This document shows positions 52,768 to 63,103 of a DNA stretch of 64,000 bases, in pieces. The position numbers and the translations under genes are program-made. Source of the stretch: Endotrypanum monterogeii (taxonomy: Eukaryota > Euglenozoa > Kinetoplastea > Trypanosomatida > Trypanosomatidae); the NCBI GenBank assembly GCA_000333855.2, contig CM007339.1:261741-325740 (forward strand), given 5' to 3'. The notes beneath the pieces are model-generated. The model worked only from the letters and a program-made list of their open reading frames with translations, had not been told where the DNA came from and searched no databases. How positions within the stretch are numbered: position 1 is the first letter of the stretch; each line of letters opens with the position of its first letter.

Positions 52768-53688
52768 ATGGACGACGCCATCGAGTTCATTCAAAGTCGT
52801 CCGCTGATTGGGTATCAGATGGACGGCTCTCATTTAAACAACGTCCTGGTTAGTATGGCCCGTCAGCAACAGCAGCTGATGGACACTCAAAATCAGCTCA
52901 ATGACCGTCTCATTGACATCGTCGCAGACGTGCGAGAAATCCGAGACCATCAAAAACAGCTGGAGTCTGTTCTGGGCGAACTCGATGGACCCACACAACT
53001 GCAGAGCATGCGGTCGCGCATCGCCGAAGTGCAAAGGGCAGTGGAGGATCTGGCAAGAGATATTCAGGATACGAGAGGCATCGCCAATGCCGCGGGGCAA
53101 GATGCTGATCAAGCTGGCCGGCTTGCCAGTGACGCGAATCGATCAGCCTCTACCCTCCGCGACGTTATCAACACGTTAGGAGAGGACATGCACAAAATCA
53201 CTCACCAGGTTGAGGTGGACCGAAAACATATGAACAAGGCGCTGGGTGATCTCGAGAGTGAACGTCGGGATGTGGAGAGGCACATTCGCGAGGCACTGCT
53301 TCAAATGGAACAGCGGGCGGAGCGCATCGACAACGAAAGCGGCATTGGGCGACTGCGTCAAATGCTGGACGAACTCAGCGATCGCACAGATGATAATTTT
53401 CGAAGCGTTGAAGAAAGCGCACGGGCTGTAGATGCGGAGTTATCGCGACAAAGCGCCAATCAAACCACCCTGCGTGCGGAGATCGCAACTCTAGATGAGC
53501 GAGTCCGCACCGCACTGACGGAGCTATCCAGTGACACGGACAACAAGTACAGCATGCTAATCGACGCCTTCCGCAAGTACGAAGCTGGTTGGACCGACTT
53601 GGAGGAACATATGGTGCGTGCAGGCCAGCTTTTGGCCAGTCGAAAGCAACGCTCTCCTGGCGCTACAACTACTCGACGGGGTATGTAA
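52768..53688 (+). CDS. Coiled-coil protein of unknown function
   Basis: The 306-residue acidic protein is almost entirely predicted coiled coil from about residue 30 to 290, after a short non-helical N-terminus (SRPLIGYQMDGSHLN). Heptad-like spacing of Leu, Ile, Val and Met is interrupted by Gly/Pro only around 72-76 (ELDGPTQ). A small Ser/Thr/Arg-rich tail ends the protein. There is no signal peptide, TM or catalytic motif. I do not recognise a family; a structural role in the cytoskeleton or flagellum would be typical for such trypanosomatid proteins but is only inference. The ATG is the first of a long clean frame with codon use like its neighbours. Confidence 0.85.
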   Translation: MDDAIEFIQSRPLIGYQMDGSHLNNVLVSMARQQQQLMDTQNQLNDRLIDIVADVREIRDHQKQLESVLGELDGPTQLQSMRSRIAEVQRAVEDLARDIQDTRGIANAAGQDADQAGRLASDANRSASTLRDVINTLGEDMHKITHQVEVDRKHMNKALGDLESERRDVERHIREALLQMEQRAERIDNESGIGRLRQMLDELSDRTDDNFRSVEESARAVDAELSRQSANQTTLRAEIATLDERVRTALTELSSDTDNKYSMLIDAFRKYEAGWTDLEEHMVRAGQLLASRKQRSPGATTTRRGM

Positions 53689-54884
53689 GTGTGTACATGT
53701 GTGGTGAAGCAGCATAGAATCTAGGAGACGGAAGGCAGGAAAGCAGACAGACAAAGACAGACAGAGGACTCTGCCTGTGACAGGGCATTACAAGGGTACG
53801 CACCGTTGCTGGGGAAGGACGCACATTCTGAGCTACATGTGTGCGGGGTGCCAGCTCACCGCGAATTCACGCCCGGTGAAGGAGGGTGGAAAGGAAAGGA
53901 AAGAAACGCGGGCAGGTGAGACGGATAAAAGGAGGTGCGTGCGCTCCCTAAGCTTGTTGCAGCCGCAAAAACACGCATGCTGGCCTGTAACCGTGTGCTC
54001 TGTGAACCACCACCACTTGCCCCCCCCCCCTCCTCTCCCCGGTCAACCAACGGGTTTTGCCTGATCACGCTCATGTACTCGGCGCGTTTTGTTTCCTCTC
54101 GTTTCGAATTTCTGAAGGAAAGAAACCCCTGACCTAGTACTTTGTGTGTGTGTGTGTGTGTGTGTGTGTTACCCATGCAGATTATGATGGCTACAGTTTG
54201 TGCATGCGTACACAAACATATATTTTATTAGAATGTACTCTTCCTACCGGAGTCCTTTTCCTTTGCTGTCCTTGGGCCTCTATGCGCTCCATCGCGTAAC
54301 CCCCCCCCCTCCTCCCACGCCACCACTCACGCTCGTTGGCACACACTTGGTCAGACATGTGTAGTAACAAAACGATAGACAGTGTCACGCAATGACAAGC
54401 CACGGTCACACCCGGCAAAAAAATAATGTGAAGCGGAAAACAAAAGCGGAAGACCGTCTGCACTCAAAAGAAGGCAGCAGGCGTTGCGTAGTTCTTCTTC
54501 TCACCTCCCTCCCCCTTTTCCAGAAATATATATATAAATATATATATATATATATTTATATATAACTGGAAAGGCGAGGGCTGCATAGTGTAATGTGGTG
54601 ATGTACCCTCAGTGGTGAGGGTTGCAGTGCCGCTAGTGCACCCCCCCCCGCCTCGTTTGATCTTCGCCCCTCAACCCGACGACCACCAACAGCATCACCA
54701 CCGTAGACAAGAATAGAAAAAGCCTGTCTCCCTTCCCCCCCCCCCCAAAAAAAAAATCGCTGTGATCGATGGACGCGCTCCCCTCGCGCATAAGAGTATC
54801 GAGCTGCGCTCGTCGCACCTACGCTACCTCTCTCCAACCCTCCATCCACTCTGATTTATGCAGGATATATTCGGTACACAAACA

Positions 54885-54917
<33 letters not shown>

Positions 54918-55289
54918 CGCGCTTACCCTATAACACCCACCGAAAGTACTCTTGTGCGTCTCTCTGAGCGTGTCTCATCACTGCGCATACCCTCCCTCCT
55001 CGATCTTTATTATTATTATATGTATCCGTGGCTGGAAAAAGTCTACGCCGAACGACAGTTTAGAGTATCTCACTATTTTTTTTTTTTGAGCTTGGCAATT
55101 AAAAAAAAAGGGGGGGTAGAGATCGACTCTGAGAAAGAATGAGGAGGATGGAAAAGAGTCATCCAGTATTTGAACTCCTTCCCGCCCTCTTCCCCCCTCC
55201 TGTGTAAGCGCCTCCCCTGACTTGCGTTTCTTTCTCTCTCTGTGGGCTTGTGTGTGTGTGTGTGTGTGTGTGTGTTGTAGCGTAGTCGA
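53689..55289. other. Intergenic region
   Basis: No supported gene. It holds (GT)n at 54141-54169, interrupted (TA)n at 54525-54564 and 54886-54915, poly-C runs, and (GT)n at 55248-55275. The GT run directly follows a C/T tract and ends in TTGTAG (55275-55280), an acceptor that would leave about 9 bases of 5' UTR before the methyltransferase ATG. Confidence 0.65.
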
Positions 55290-56447
55290 ATGCCCTCTCC
55301 CCTCGTCCTTACCCGTGCCGCGCCGGCGCGTGGACTCAACATCAAGATTTTTGATCGTAAGGTCAAAGGACTGCAGCGTAGCTTCGTCTCCTCTCCGGCA
55401 TGTGACCTTCATAAACTATGTGCTGAGCAGATGCTAGATCGGCGGCAATTTGTGAAACGCGACACACCGATCGTGCTCGAAGTCGGGGCGCACACGGGCT
55501 GGTATTTGCGGCACATGATTGAGCGTAAGGAGCTTCATGGTCTCAAGCAGTACATCCAGACCGACATCTCCGAAGAGAGATTGAACCGGAACTATGAAGA
55601 AATCAAGGACATGATTCCTTCGGATGTCGAGTTTGTGCAGATCTGCTGCGATGAGGAGCAGTCCTCTCCATTCGGTATCCCCGACAAGTCGGTAGACATG
55701 GTCGTGTCATGTCTTTCTATGCACTGGGTGAATGATCTGGAGACGACGATGATAAACATTCGCAAGGTGCTCAAGCGGGACGGATTTTTACTGAATGCCA
55801 TGTTCGGCGGCAACACACTCTACGAGCTCCGAGGGTGCTTCTCCATGGCGCAGACAGAAGCCCTCGGTGGCGTGTCGCCACACGTCTCGCCGATGATCGA
55901 CGGCGCTGGTCTATCGACAGCCGTACTCCAAGCAGGGTTTAGCATTCCAACGATTGACCTGGATCGACACCTGCTGCTCTATGAAACACCATTTCACTTG
56001 ATGGAGCATCTGGCCGCGATGGGCGAGAGCGCGTGTCATCACATGCGTCAGCCCATGAACCGCGATGTCCTCCTCGGCGCGTGTGCCATCTACGATGTCA
56101 TGTACAAGCAAAATGGGCTCACCCCTGCCACCTTTGAGGTCTTCCACACAATTGCCTGGAGTCCCAGCCCGACGCAGGCGAAGCCCCTGGAGCGCGGCAG
56201 CGGGCAAATTCCGCTGTCCTCGTGGAACTCGAGGAACCAGAAACAGCTTCAGTCCGTTCTCGACGAGTATGCTCTCAACCCGGATGATGAGGCACTCCAA
56301 AATAAAGCAGAGGAAATATTCAAACGGTTGCGGGAGGAGAGCGCCGAGCTCATGGCGAAGAAGGGGCTCGACTCGCGCGGGTTTGAGCGCGACCGCGACG
56401 AAGAGGCCCGCCAGCTCGATGAGAAGCCGCTGCCGCCATTCCAGTAG
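55290..56447 (+). CDS. NDUFAF5: NDUFAF5-like SAM-dependent methyltransferase (complex I assembly)
   Basis: The 385-residue protein follows the NDUFAF5/C20orf7 pattern closely. After a short basic N-terminus (possible mitochondrial presequence) it has FDRKVKGLQR, a SAM-binding loop VLEVGAHTG (about 63-71), SCLSMHWVNDL (140-150), then AMFGGNTLYELR, GGVSPHVSP, GESACHHMR, and a late ERGSGQIPLS. In other eukaryotes NDUFAF5 acts in the mitochondrial matrix, modifying (hydroxylating) an arginine of the NDUFS7 subunit early in complex I assembly. The SAM loop is GAHTG, where the human protein has a GCGRG-type loop. A charged C-terminal extension of about 70 residues is added. Family assignment is strong; the exact reaction in this organism is inferred. 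Confidence 0.92.
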   Translation: MPSPLVLTRAAPARGLNIKIFDRKVKGLQRSFVSSPACDLHKLCAEQMLDRRQFVKRDTPIVLEVGAHTGWYLRHMIERKELHGLKQYIQTDISEERLNRNYEEIKDMIPSDVEFVQICCDEEQSSPFGIPDKSVDMVVSCLSMHWVNDLETTMINIRKVLKRDGFLLNAMFGGNTLYELRGCFSMAQTEALGGVSPHVSPMIDGAGLSTAVLQAGFSIPTIDLDRHLLLYETPFHLMEHLAAMGESACHHMRQPMNRDVLLGACAIYDVMYKQNGLTPATFEVFHTIAWSPSPTQAKPLERGSGQIPLSSWNSRNQKQLQSVLDEYALNPDDEALQNKAEEIFKRLREESAELMAKKGLDSRGFERDRDEEARQLDEKPLPPFQ

Positions 56448-57840
56448 CGGGGGGGGGAGGGGGGTCTAGGCTCTTGCTGACCACTTGTGTCGGATGCATG
56501 CGGGGGGTGCTGCAGTCATGATACGTCTCCGAGGTTGAGGGCGCGGGGGAAAAGAGAGGATCTCGCTTGAGGTGAACAAGAGCCGTTGAAGCATCACGCC
56601 GGCGCGCTGCCTCGTCCCGCTTCTACAGATGCGAAGATACCGCTTCGCTCTGGAGAGTACAGACGACCTATGCATGCGACAGGCACAAATTCTCTAGCTT
56701 TCCCATCTCCCCTCCCGAAGAGTGGAGACCTGTCCTGGTCTTCGGCGGAAGCAAGTCATTACACTCGCGCCCCGTGGATTACCAGAACCCAACCGCTTTC
56801 ACGTGAAGTCCACTTCCTGCGATATTTTTTTTTTGGGGGGGGGGGGGCAAAAAAAAAAAAAATAGGACCAGGAGGGGGAGGGTCGGCGATTTCGGTATCG
56901 CACAGGGGTCACGGAATCCTTGGCAGAACCTACAAGAGGTGTTCGGAAGGCAACAGGCACTCTGGTGGCAAGGCTCACTGATAGAAGCGCGAAGTCCAGG
57001 GGTGCTATGCAGGAACAAGGTTCAGTGAGCGCTGCCTCCTCCCTCCCCCCTTGTCAGCGGTTTCATGAACTCCACTCAAACGCTGCAAGTGGAGTCGCGA
57101 TGGCACCGAAAGTTGGCGCCTCTGCCGACTCATTCATTTCGGAGTAGGTGGGTCTCAAACGGAGACAAACCGCAACTGTGGTTGCCTTTCTTATCTCAAA
57201 GGCCCGCAAGCTATTGCCCCTCCCCAAAAACCCAATGTTTGTTCCCAGTACGCACAGAAAAGGGGAAACGGTGTTGCTGTGTCTTGGCACGGCACGCTTG
57301 TCATCCCCCTTCCCCCCTCCCACACACACAGACATACACATACATTTTCTGTTCTCGTCGCTGTTGCTTTTCTTTGGTGAAGAAAGAAAACTGATGCGTT
57401 ATCCTATCGAATTGCTTACCATATCCAAATGTGAACAACAATCAAACAAACATCAAATTGCTTCACTCTCTCCCTCCCAGGTTGAAGGGGAGACTCAGTA
57501 GAAGTATCCCCCCCCCCTCTAACCCGTTCGGTCACGAGAATATATCCTGTACTTTTGACCCCCCCCCCTCCCCACCCCTGCATCCCTCCACCTCGCTCAA
57601 AAACACTGTCTATCTGGACCATTGGCTCCCTCGAGGGTGCCCGGATTTGTAGGACATCCAACGTTCTCCTCCGTGAAAAAAGAGTGCTTCGTGCGCCTCA
57701 CCCACGACCTGTCTCGCGTGGACCTCAACACAGCAACGCAGCCTCACACGCACATAAAGGGGAGAGCGATATAAATTGAGGAAGAACACACTCAACAGCC
57801 CTGCCTGAGCGCCAACCCGACTTTAGCAAGTCCCTCTGCG
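56448..57840. other. Intergenic region
   Basis: No supported gene. It contains G-runs at 56448-56462 and 56834-56847, poly-A after the second, and poly-C runs at 57508-57517 and 57559-57569. No long microsatellite is present. A C/T-rich stretch at 57465-57620 is the most likely splice tract region for VPS36, with several downstream AGs. Confidence 0.6.
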
Positions 57841-59181
57841 ATGGACTATTGGAGATGGGAAACTCATGGGGCAGGGCTTGGCCTGGATGAGGTGTGCATT
57901 CTCGTCCAGCAAGGCGTCTCCCTCTACAATGGACACGAAAAGACCGAGTGGCAGAAGGGAAATCTTTCGCTGACGACGCACCACCTCAGGTACAATGCGA
58001 TCACGGATGCGGCCACGATTTTGCAGCTGCCGCTGGAGCTGATCAAAAGCTCCGGACAGGCTCCAAGTATATCAGCCGGATTCGGTCCCTTTTCGAGCGC
58101 CAAGATCATTGTGCCACTGCCACAGAACGCCTTCGTGAAGCTTTCTTTCAGGGCTGGCGGTGTGAACGCATTTTATGCCGCCCTTATCAGTGCACTAGAT
58201 AAAAAAGCGTGGATGCGGACGAAAGCAACCACGTCAGTGACAAACGGAAGAAGCAGTAGCAGTGGTGCTGGTCCCGCAGTAGCAACTACGGGACCCAACA
58301 CGAACGCGCCACTCGCCGCCCCGCGGGGAGTGGGTATTGCTGGTGTACAGCAAGCCTCCGCACAGTCTGCCGCGATGGGGGAAACTTTCAAGGATATCGA
58401 CGACATCATGAGCAAGGCCTCATCGATAGTGAAAAATATACGCCGCCTGCGTGAGAGGAACGAGGCCGCAGCGGCGGGCGTGGACCCCGGGGGTGCACTG
58501 GATGTGGAGCGGACGAAGATCGAAAGCATTGAAGCGACCCTAGGACTCGGTGTCATGGTGACACGCAGCAACCAGACTGGCAGCTACTCTGCATTCCATC
58601 GCGATTTGGCAGTCGAACTCCACGCCTGGATGACACACCCAAGCAACTCGAAGCGTTTCAACGACATGCCGGTTGTTCCTCTTATTGAGCTGTTCGCCCT
58701 GTACAACAAAGCACGCGGTGGTGATTTGGTGTCCCCACTAGATGTGCTGAATGCATGCACATACATGACAACGAAGCTGCCGAGCAACTGCTATGACCTC
58801 ACCACGTTGCGATCTGGCCGAAAGGCGCTTGTGAATCGAGACGACTCGCTGCTGTTGGCGAAGCTGGCCACCCTCCTGGGACCGCAGCTAGTAAACGCCC
58901 AAGGATCACCTGTGCAGGATCAGTGGAAGACATCGCAGGAGCAACAGCAGCGCGGCGACAGTAGTGTATCTCCTCGAGTTCGTGTTCCCACTTCGAACAT
59001 CTTTCCGAAATCTTCATGGGAGCTCAAGTCTGTTAGCGATATTTCGCTGGCAGAAAAACTTCAGGTGTCGGTCGAGGTGGCAACAGATATCTTGACGATG
59101 CTCACGCTGAAGGGATTCCTATGCTGCGTCGACACCGGATTCGACTGTTTCGTCTATGCGTGGAATATTTTTGTGTTTTAA
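57841..59181 (+). CDS. VPS36: VPS36, ESCRT-II subunit
   Basis: The 446-residue protein has an N-terminal GLUE-type PH domain (about 1-125) with VSLYNGHEKTEWQKGNLSLT and a typical final helix. A low-complexity Ser/Ala/Gly linker (about 130-175) comes next. The EAP30-like part has a leading helix (FKDIDDIMSKASSIVKNIRR, about 182-200), the LGLGVMVTRSN segment and two winged-helix domains ending at the C-terminus. In eukaryotes VPS36 joins VPS22 and two VPS25 copies in ESCRT-II, which binds phosphoinositides and ubiquitin on endosomes and sorts cargo into multivesicular bodies. No NZF zinc finger is inserted in the GLUE domain, unlike the yeast protein. The assignment rests on domain order and the GLUE motif. 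Confidence 0.9.
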   Translation: MDYWRWETHGAGLGLDEVCILVQQGVSLYNGHEKTEWQKGNLSLTTHHLRYNAITDAATILQLPLELIKSSGQAPSISAGFGPFSSAKIIVPLPQNAFVKLSFRAGGVNAFYAALISALDKKAWMRTKATTSVTNGRSSSSGAGPAVATTGPNTNAPLAAPRGVGIAGVQQASAQSAAMGETFKDIDDIMSKASSIVKNIRRLRERNEAAAAGVDPGGALDVERTKIESIEATLGLGVMVTRSNQTGSYSAFHRDLAVELHAWMTHPSNSKRFNDMPVVPLIELFALYNKARGGDLVSPLDVLNACTYMTTKLPSNCYDLTTLRSGRKALVNRDDSLLLAKLATLLGPQLVNAQGSPVQDQWKTSQEQQQRGDSSVSPRVRVPTSNIFPKSSWELKSVSDISLAEKLQVSVEVATDILTMLTLKGFLCCVDTGFDCFVYAWNIFVF

Positions 59182-59685
59182 TACGAAAGCACCATCGTCT
59201 AGTATTTTTATCAGCATTGTCCTCTTCCTTTTTTTTTTTGCGCGTGAGGCGGGGGGAGAGCAGAGGGAAACAAAAAAAAAAAAAAGTTATCAAGCGTGTG
59301 TTGTCAACTTCATCTTGTTGCGCATGTTATAATTACCTTGTGTTTCCAGATTCTCCTCTGATACACCCAACCAGTCACACATCAAATACACAAGCGGAAA
59401 AGAAAAAGAGAAAGAGAGAGAGAGACGCTACGCGCGCATTCGTGCATACACACCTACAGACGTATACAGACGTACATTTCCTCGTTCGCCCGCCACGACT
59501 CCCTCCCTCCCTCCCTCCCCCCTTTCCACTACTACCTCGCGGCCTCTCCTTCACTGGAAGACTACAACTCCTCATACAATTTCTTCCCTTCCCCCTCCCC
59601 TCTTCATCCCCGCTGCTTTCCCTCGCTCTGGTTTATCTGCGAGTCGCTTGTACCCTCTCCTGAATTCAGCACCTGCACACTCACG
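59182..59685. other. Short intergenic region
   Basis: No gene seen. Poly-T and poly-A runs occur early, and a strong C/T tract spans about 59502-59632. The first AGs after it are at 59642-59643 and 59668-59669; either would give a 5' UTR under 45 bases for the next gene. Confidence 0.65.
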
Positions 59686-61272
59686 ATGGAACGAGTGGAA
59701 GCGGTTCTGCTTGGGCTGCTGCCCACCCTGAAGCAGCATCAAATAGGAAGCTGGAACCCGGCTGAGGTTGAGCGCCTTTGTGCGATGCTTAAAGAATACA
59801 ACAAACAGGAACGCGATGAGATGTGCGGCACGTCCTGCAGCAAGGGCACTGCTAATGTTGCGGCCGCCTCACCGTCCTCCGGGGCACTGCCATCATCGCC
59901 TCGTGACGATGCAGAGGTGGCAAGTGAGGAAGATACGGATGAAGAGGCGTTTATTAATGCTGTTGGTGAGGTGGATCGCTGCCTCGGTCGCGTGCGGAAT
60001 TTCCTCAAACGGCGAATGGACTACGGCTCTGTTGTGGAGCCCACCGCCCCTGCTGGAGCTGCACGGCCGCAGTCCTGTGTGGTGAGCAGCGCCTCGAAAA
60101 AGCGACCCCGATCTCCGAGCAACGAGGCGTCACCATCCACCGCAACGCCGAACGCTCTCCACGACGACACCGCTGCCGTCTCCACTCCCGTATACTCCGT
60201 GGATGCGTTCCTGTACTCGGAAGACGACATCGAGAGGCTTGTCGAGGAGAAGAAGGTGGCGCGCGAGTACTGCCGCCGGTGCGGCTGCACAGATCTCGGT
60301 CTCACAGAATTCATCACGCACTCCTTTTCGCAGGACCAACTCGTGTACTTGAGCTGCTTTCTCCTTCCTCATCTTTTGGAAGAGTTTGCCGCCCCTCACC
60401 AGACGCCACGGCGACTGTCTATCGCAGACGTCGGTTCTCGAATGGGCATCGTTTTATGGGCATGCGCTTCCGCACGTCAATGGGGTCTACTCGCCCCACA
60501 GCGGTCTGTCGCCGCAGAGGCTGATGCTGGAGACGCTCTCCCGAATGTGCAGCTTGTTGGCATTGAGTTGGATGCACATTTCGTGAAGGTCTCCAAGGAC
60601 GTGTTACATCGCTTCTTCGCACCACGGCGTCGCCTCGCACCCAAATGGAGCTCCGATGTCCACCCTGCTGCGGCCGAGGGTGCCGCCACGGAACTGGTGG
60701 ATGTGTCGTCAAGTATTGAGTTACTAGAGAGCGATTGCTTCGAGGGCGCCGCTGCTGCTGCGCTCTCGGAGAGCACTGTCGTCGTGATGCACAATGTTTT
60801 CGAATATTTTTGCCCCACAGTGGTGGAACATGCTCGCTGTTGGCTGAGGCTACGCCGCCTTGTGCACCGTTCAGGGCAACTCCTTGTTTGTAGCCCACCC
60901 TTGGAGGAAACGATGGGTGCCTTCACGGAAGAGGTTTGGCAGCAGGCATGTGAGCTCGAGAAGTGTGGCAATGCAGAGTCCACGCCCGCTCCTCCGCTGG
61001 ACTGGCTGGCGGCCTATGTGGATCCATTGAACACATCCGAAATAGCTTCCGACTTTCTCTCGCTGCGCACCCTTTCTAGCGAGGATGCGGAGGACGCTAG
61101 TACCCAGGACGAGCACGAAAGAAATGACCCCCACCACCACCACCACCACCACCACGGGAACAGCTGCGACAACTGCCCGCTACACGGCAACGGCGAAGAG
61201 CATGGAAATGAGGAAGAGGTAAGTGAGGTAACGGAGCAAATCCAGCAGATCCGTGTGTACCGTGTCAAGTAG
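59686..61272 (+). CDS. Methyltransferase-like protein with His-rich C-terminal tail
   Basis: The 528-residue protein has a helical N-terminus, a polar low-complexity segment (about 45-85 and 125-165) and then a Rossmann-like domain. Its elements fit a class I SAM-dependent methyltransferase: DVGSRMG at 248-254 (glycine loop), GIELD at 292-296 (acidic end of strand 2), LLESDCFEG (motif near strand 3) and VVVMHNVFEYF (strand 4). CRRCGC near 198-203 lies ahead of the domain. The tail carries eight consecutive histidines (483-490) followed by a CxxC pair and more His/Glu residues. No substrate can be assigned. The ATG is the first after the likely splice site. Confidence 0.75.
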   Translation: MERVEAVLLGLLPTLKQHQIGSWNPAEVERLCAMLKEYNKQERDEMCGTSCSKGTANVAAASPSSGALPSSPRDDAEVASEEDTDEEAFINAVGEVDRCLGRVRNFLKRRMDYGSVVEPTAPAGAARPQSCVVSSASKKRPRSPSNEASPSTATPNALHDDTAAVSTPVYSVDAFLYSEDDIERLVEEKKVAREYCRRCGCTDLGLTEFITHSFSQDQLVYLSCFLLPHLLEEFAAPHQTPRRLSIADVGSRMGIVLWACASARQWGLLAPQRSVAAEADAGDALPNVQLVGIELDAHFVKVSKDVLHRFFAPRRRLAPKWSSDVHPAAAEGAATELVDVSSSIELLESDCFEGAAAAALSESTVVVMHNVFEYFCPTVVEHARCWLRLRRLVHRSGQLLVCSPPLEETMGAFTEEVWQQACELEKCGNAESTPAPPLDWLAAYVDPLNTSEIASDFLSLRTLSSEDAEDASTQDEHERNDPHHHHHHHHGNSCDNCPLHGNGEEHGNEEEVSEVTEQIQQIRVYRVK

Positions 61273-61804
61273 TCTTTGCGAGAGGACGAAAAAAAAAGAA
61301 ATTAATGGGGGCGAGACAGCGCAGGAATCTCCCAGTCACACTGAATGCAAAGGAAGAAGCCTCATCATCTTTGACGCTCATTGGCAAACATACCTCTCGT
61401 GGAATTGCAAATGGAATGGGAAATATATATAAAGAAGGGAGTTGTTGAGTTTTTTAATCGGGAAATGTTTCCTTCACTCAACCCTTGGGCGGAGGAGAAA
61501 AGAGGGGGAGGAAGGGGAAGAGGGGCCAAAAGCGAAGGTGCGACCACAAACCAGAAAAAAAAAACGAGAGGGCCAGAGGCCACTTATCTACATCAAGAAC
61601 ATGCGATCACGGTCGCCAACGCTCCCACCCACCACCGCCACCGCCATCCTTCCCCCTCTCCCCTCCCTTCCTGTTGACCTCCTTGAATCAGTGTCTGCAC
61701 CCACTTTTTTTTTTTATTATTGTTCTTCTGGTTTCCAGAGTGTCTCTTTGGATGTCTTGTGAAGGCGCATTTGTGAGTGAAAGACACGCGCAGGCGGCTG
61801 AAAA

Positions 61805-61844
<40 letters not shown>

Positions 61845-63103
61845 ATCTTATGGTTGCAGCGTATTCGTTTAAGTTTAATGCATAACGACAACGTCATATC
61901 AAAAAAATAATAATAGAGGAATTGAACGACACGCCACTGCCAGTTGAGTTCGAGTCTAATTTTTTTTTTTTGTTGTTGGTGGTGGTGGGGTAACTGCGGT
62001 TATTCAACGTCGCGGTGTTGCACAGAGGCTTCTCTCTTTCACACTCACTTTCACGCGCCAGCGTCGTGCTCACCCCACCACCTCGATAGCGACTTCGCTT
62101 TCAGGGGGACTCGATCTTGACATCTATAGAAATGAAGAAGCAAACAAATAAAAGGGCGGGGTAGAAAAGCAACCAAGAGACCTCCTGCAGGATCTGAAAA
62201 TGCAAGCACGCCCCAACTATCACCTCTCTACTCCTTCACCCTTTATGCCCTGACCGACACCTATGATTACTTTGTGTCTGTGTGCTTGATTACCTGGTAG
62301 CCTCGTCTGCGACTCTGTACACCCCATCTATCGCCCTCACCACGACCCTCTCCAGCACAAATTCCCTTACACTTCTTTAGACAAAAAGGGGAAAACGCAG
62401 ACAAATAGAAACGGTATGCGGTGTATCCTCAAAAGGCAAACCATAAGAACACATTATCACACCTCAGCAACCGTTCGGGGTTCTGATCCTAGAGACTCTC
62501 CCGAAATGAGTATTGAGCTTAGGGTTTTCACCTGTTTTTTTTTTTGCGCTATAATCCTCCTTTTTTTTCTCTCCACTGCTACGCTCTGTGCCTACAGACA
62601 CCGTAACGTCCTGCTTGCCTCCCTCCTCCTCCTCCTCCTCCTCCCCTTTCGTTTGACAGCGGAGGGCAAGTAACACGTCAGCACGATCATAGGTCTTCAC
62701 GTGCGCGTATATATATATATATATATATATATGCATACATGGATATTATTATTAGTCAATTTTTTGGGGGGGGATCTGATTATTCCCTCGTGTCTCTGTG
62801 TTTATTTTTTTTTGTGTGTGTGTGTGTGAGTTGAGTAGTGGAATCATCTGGATTTCCACCCCCTCCCCTCCCTGCGCAGCTGCAAGTAAGTGACAAACGC
62901 ATACGGTTGGAAGATAGACCCGCCCTCAAGGTTATACCTACGTCTTCGCAACGCCTCTCTGCTCAACGCAGGGCTGGGAAAGGGCGAGGGGTCTGTCCGG
63001 ATTGCCTGCCATTGGCGCCAGTATATTCGTTTTCACACCTCACATCACGTCGTTGGCGAGGCATTTATTCGTTTTAAAACCCAAGAAGAGGTCGAAAGAA
63101 AGG
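61273..63103. other. Intergenic region
   Basis: No supported gene. It contains (TA)n at 61809-61838 and 62706-62732, a CTC-repeat tract at 62621-62646, G-run and (GT)n at about 62765-62828. A C/T tract with CGCAG at 62875-62879 is the best acceptor for the final gene, because the first ATG after it is 63104. Confidence 0.6.

Noticed and set aside
62474..62490. GTTCGGGGTTCTGATCCT-like stretch as a possible tRNA B box
   Set aside because: No matching A box, acceptor stem or anticodon arm can be folded around it by eye.
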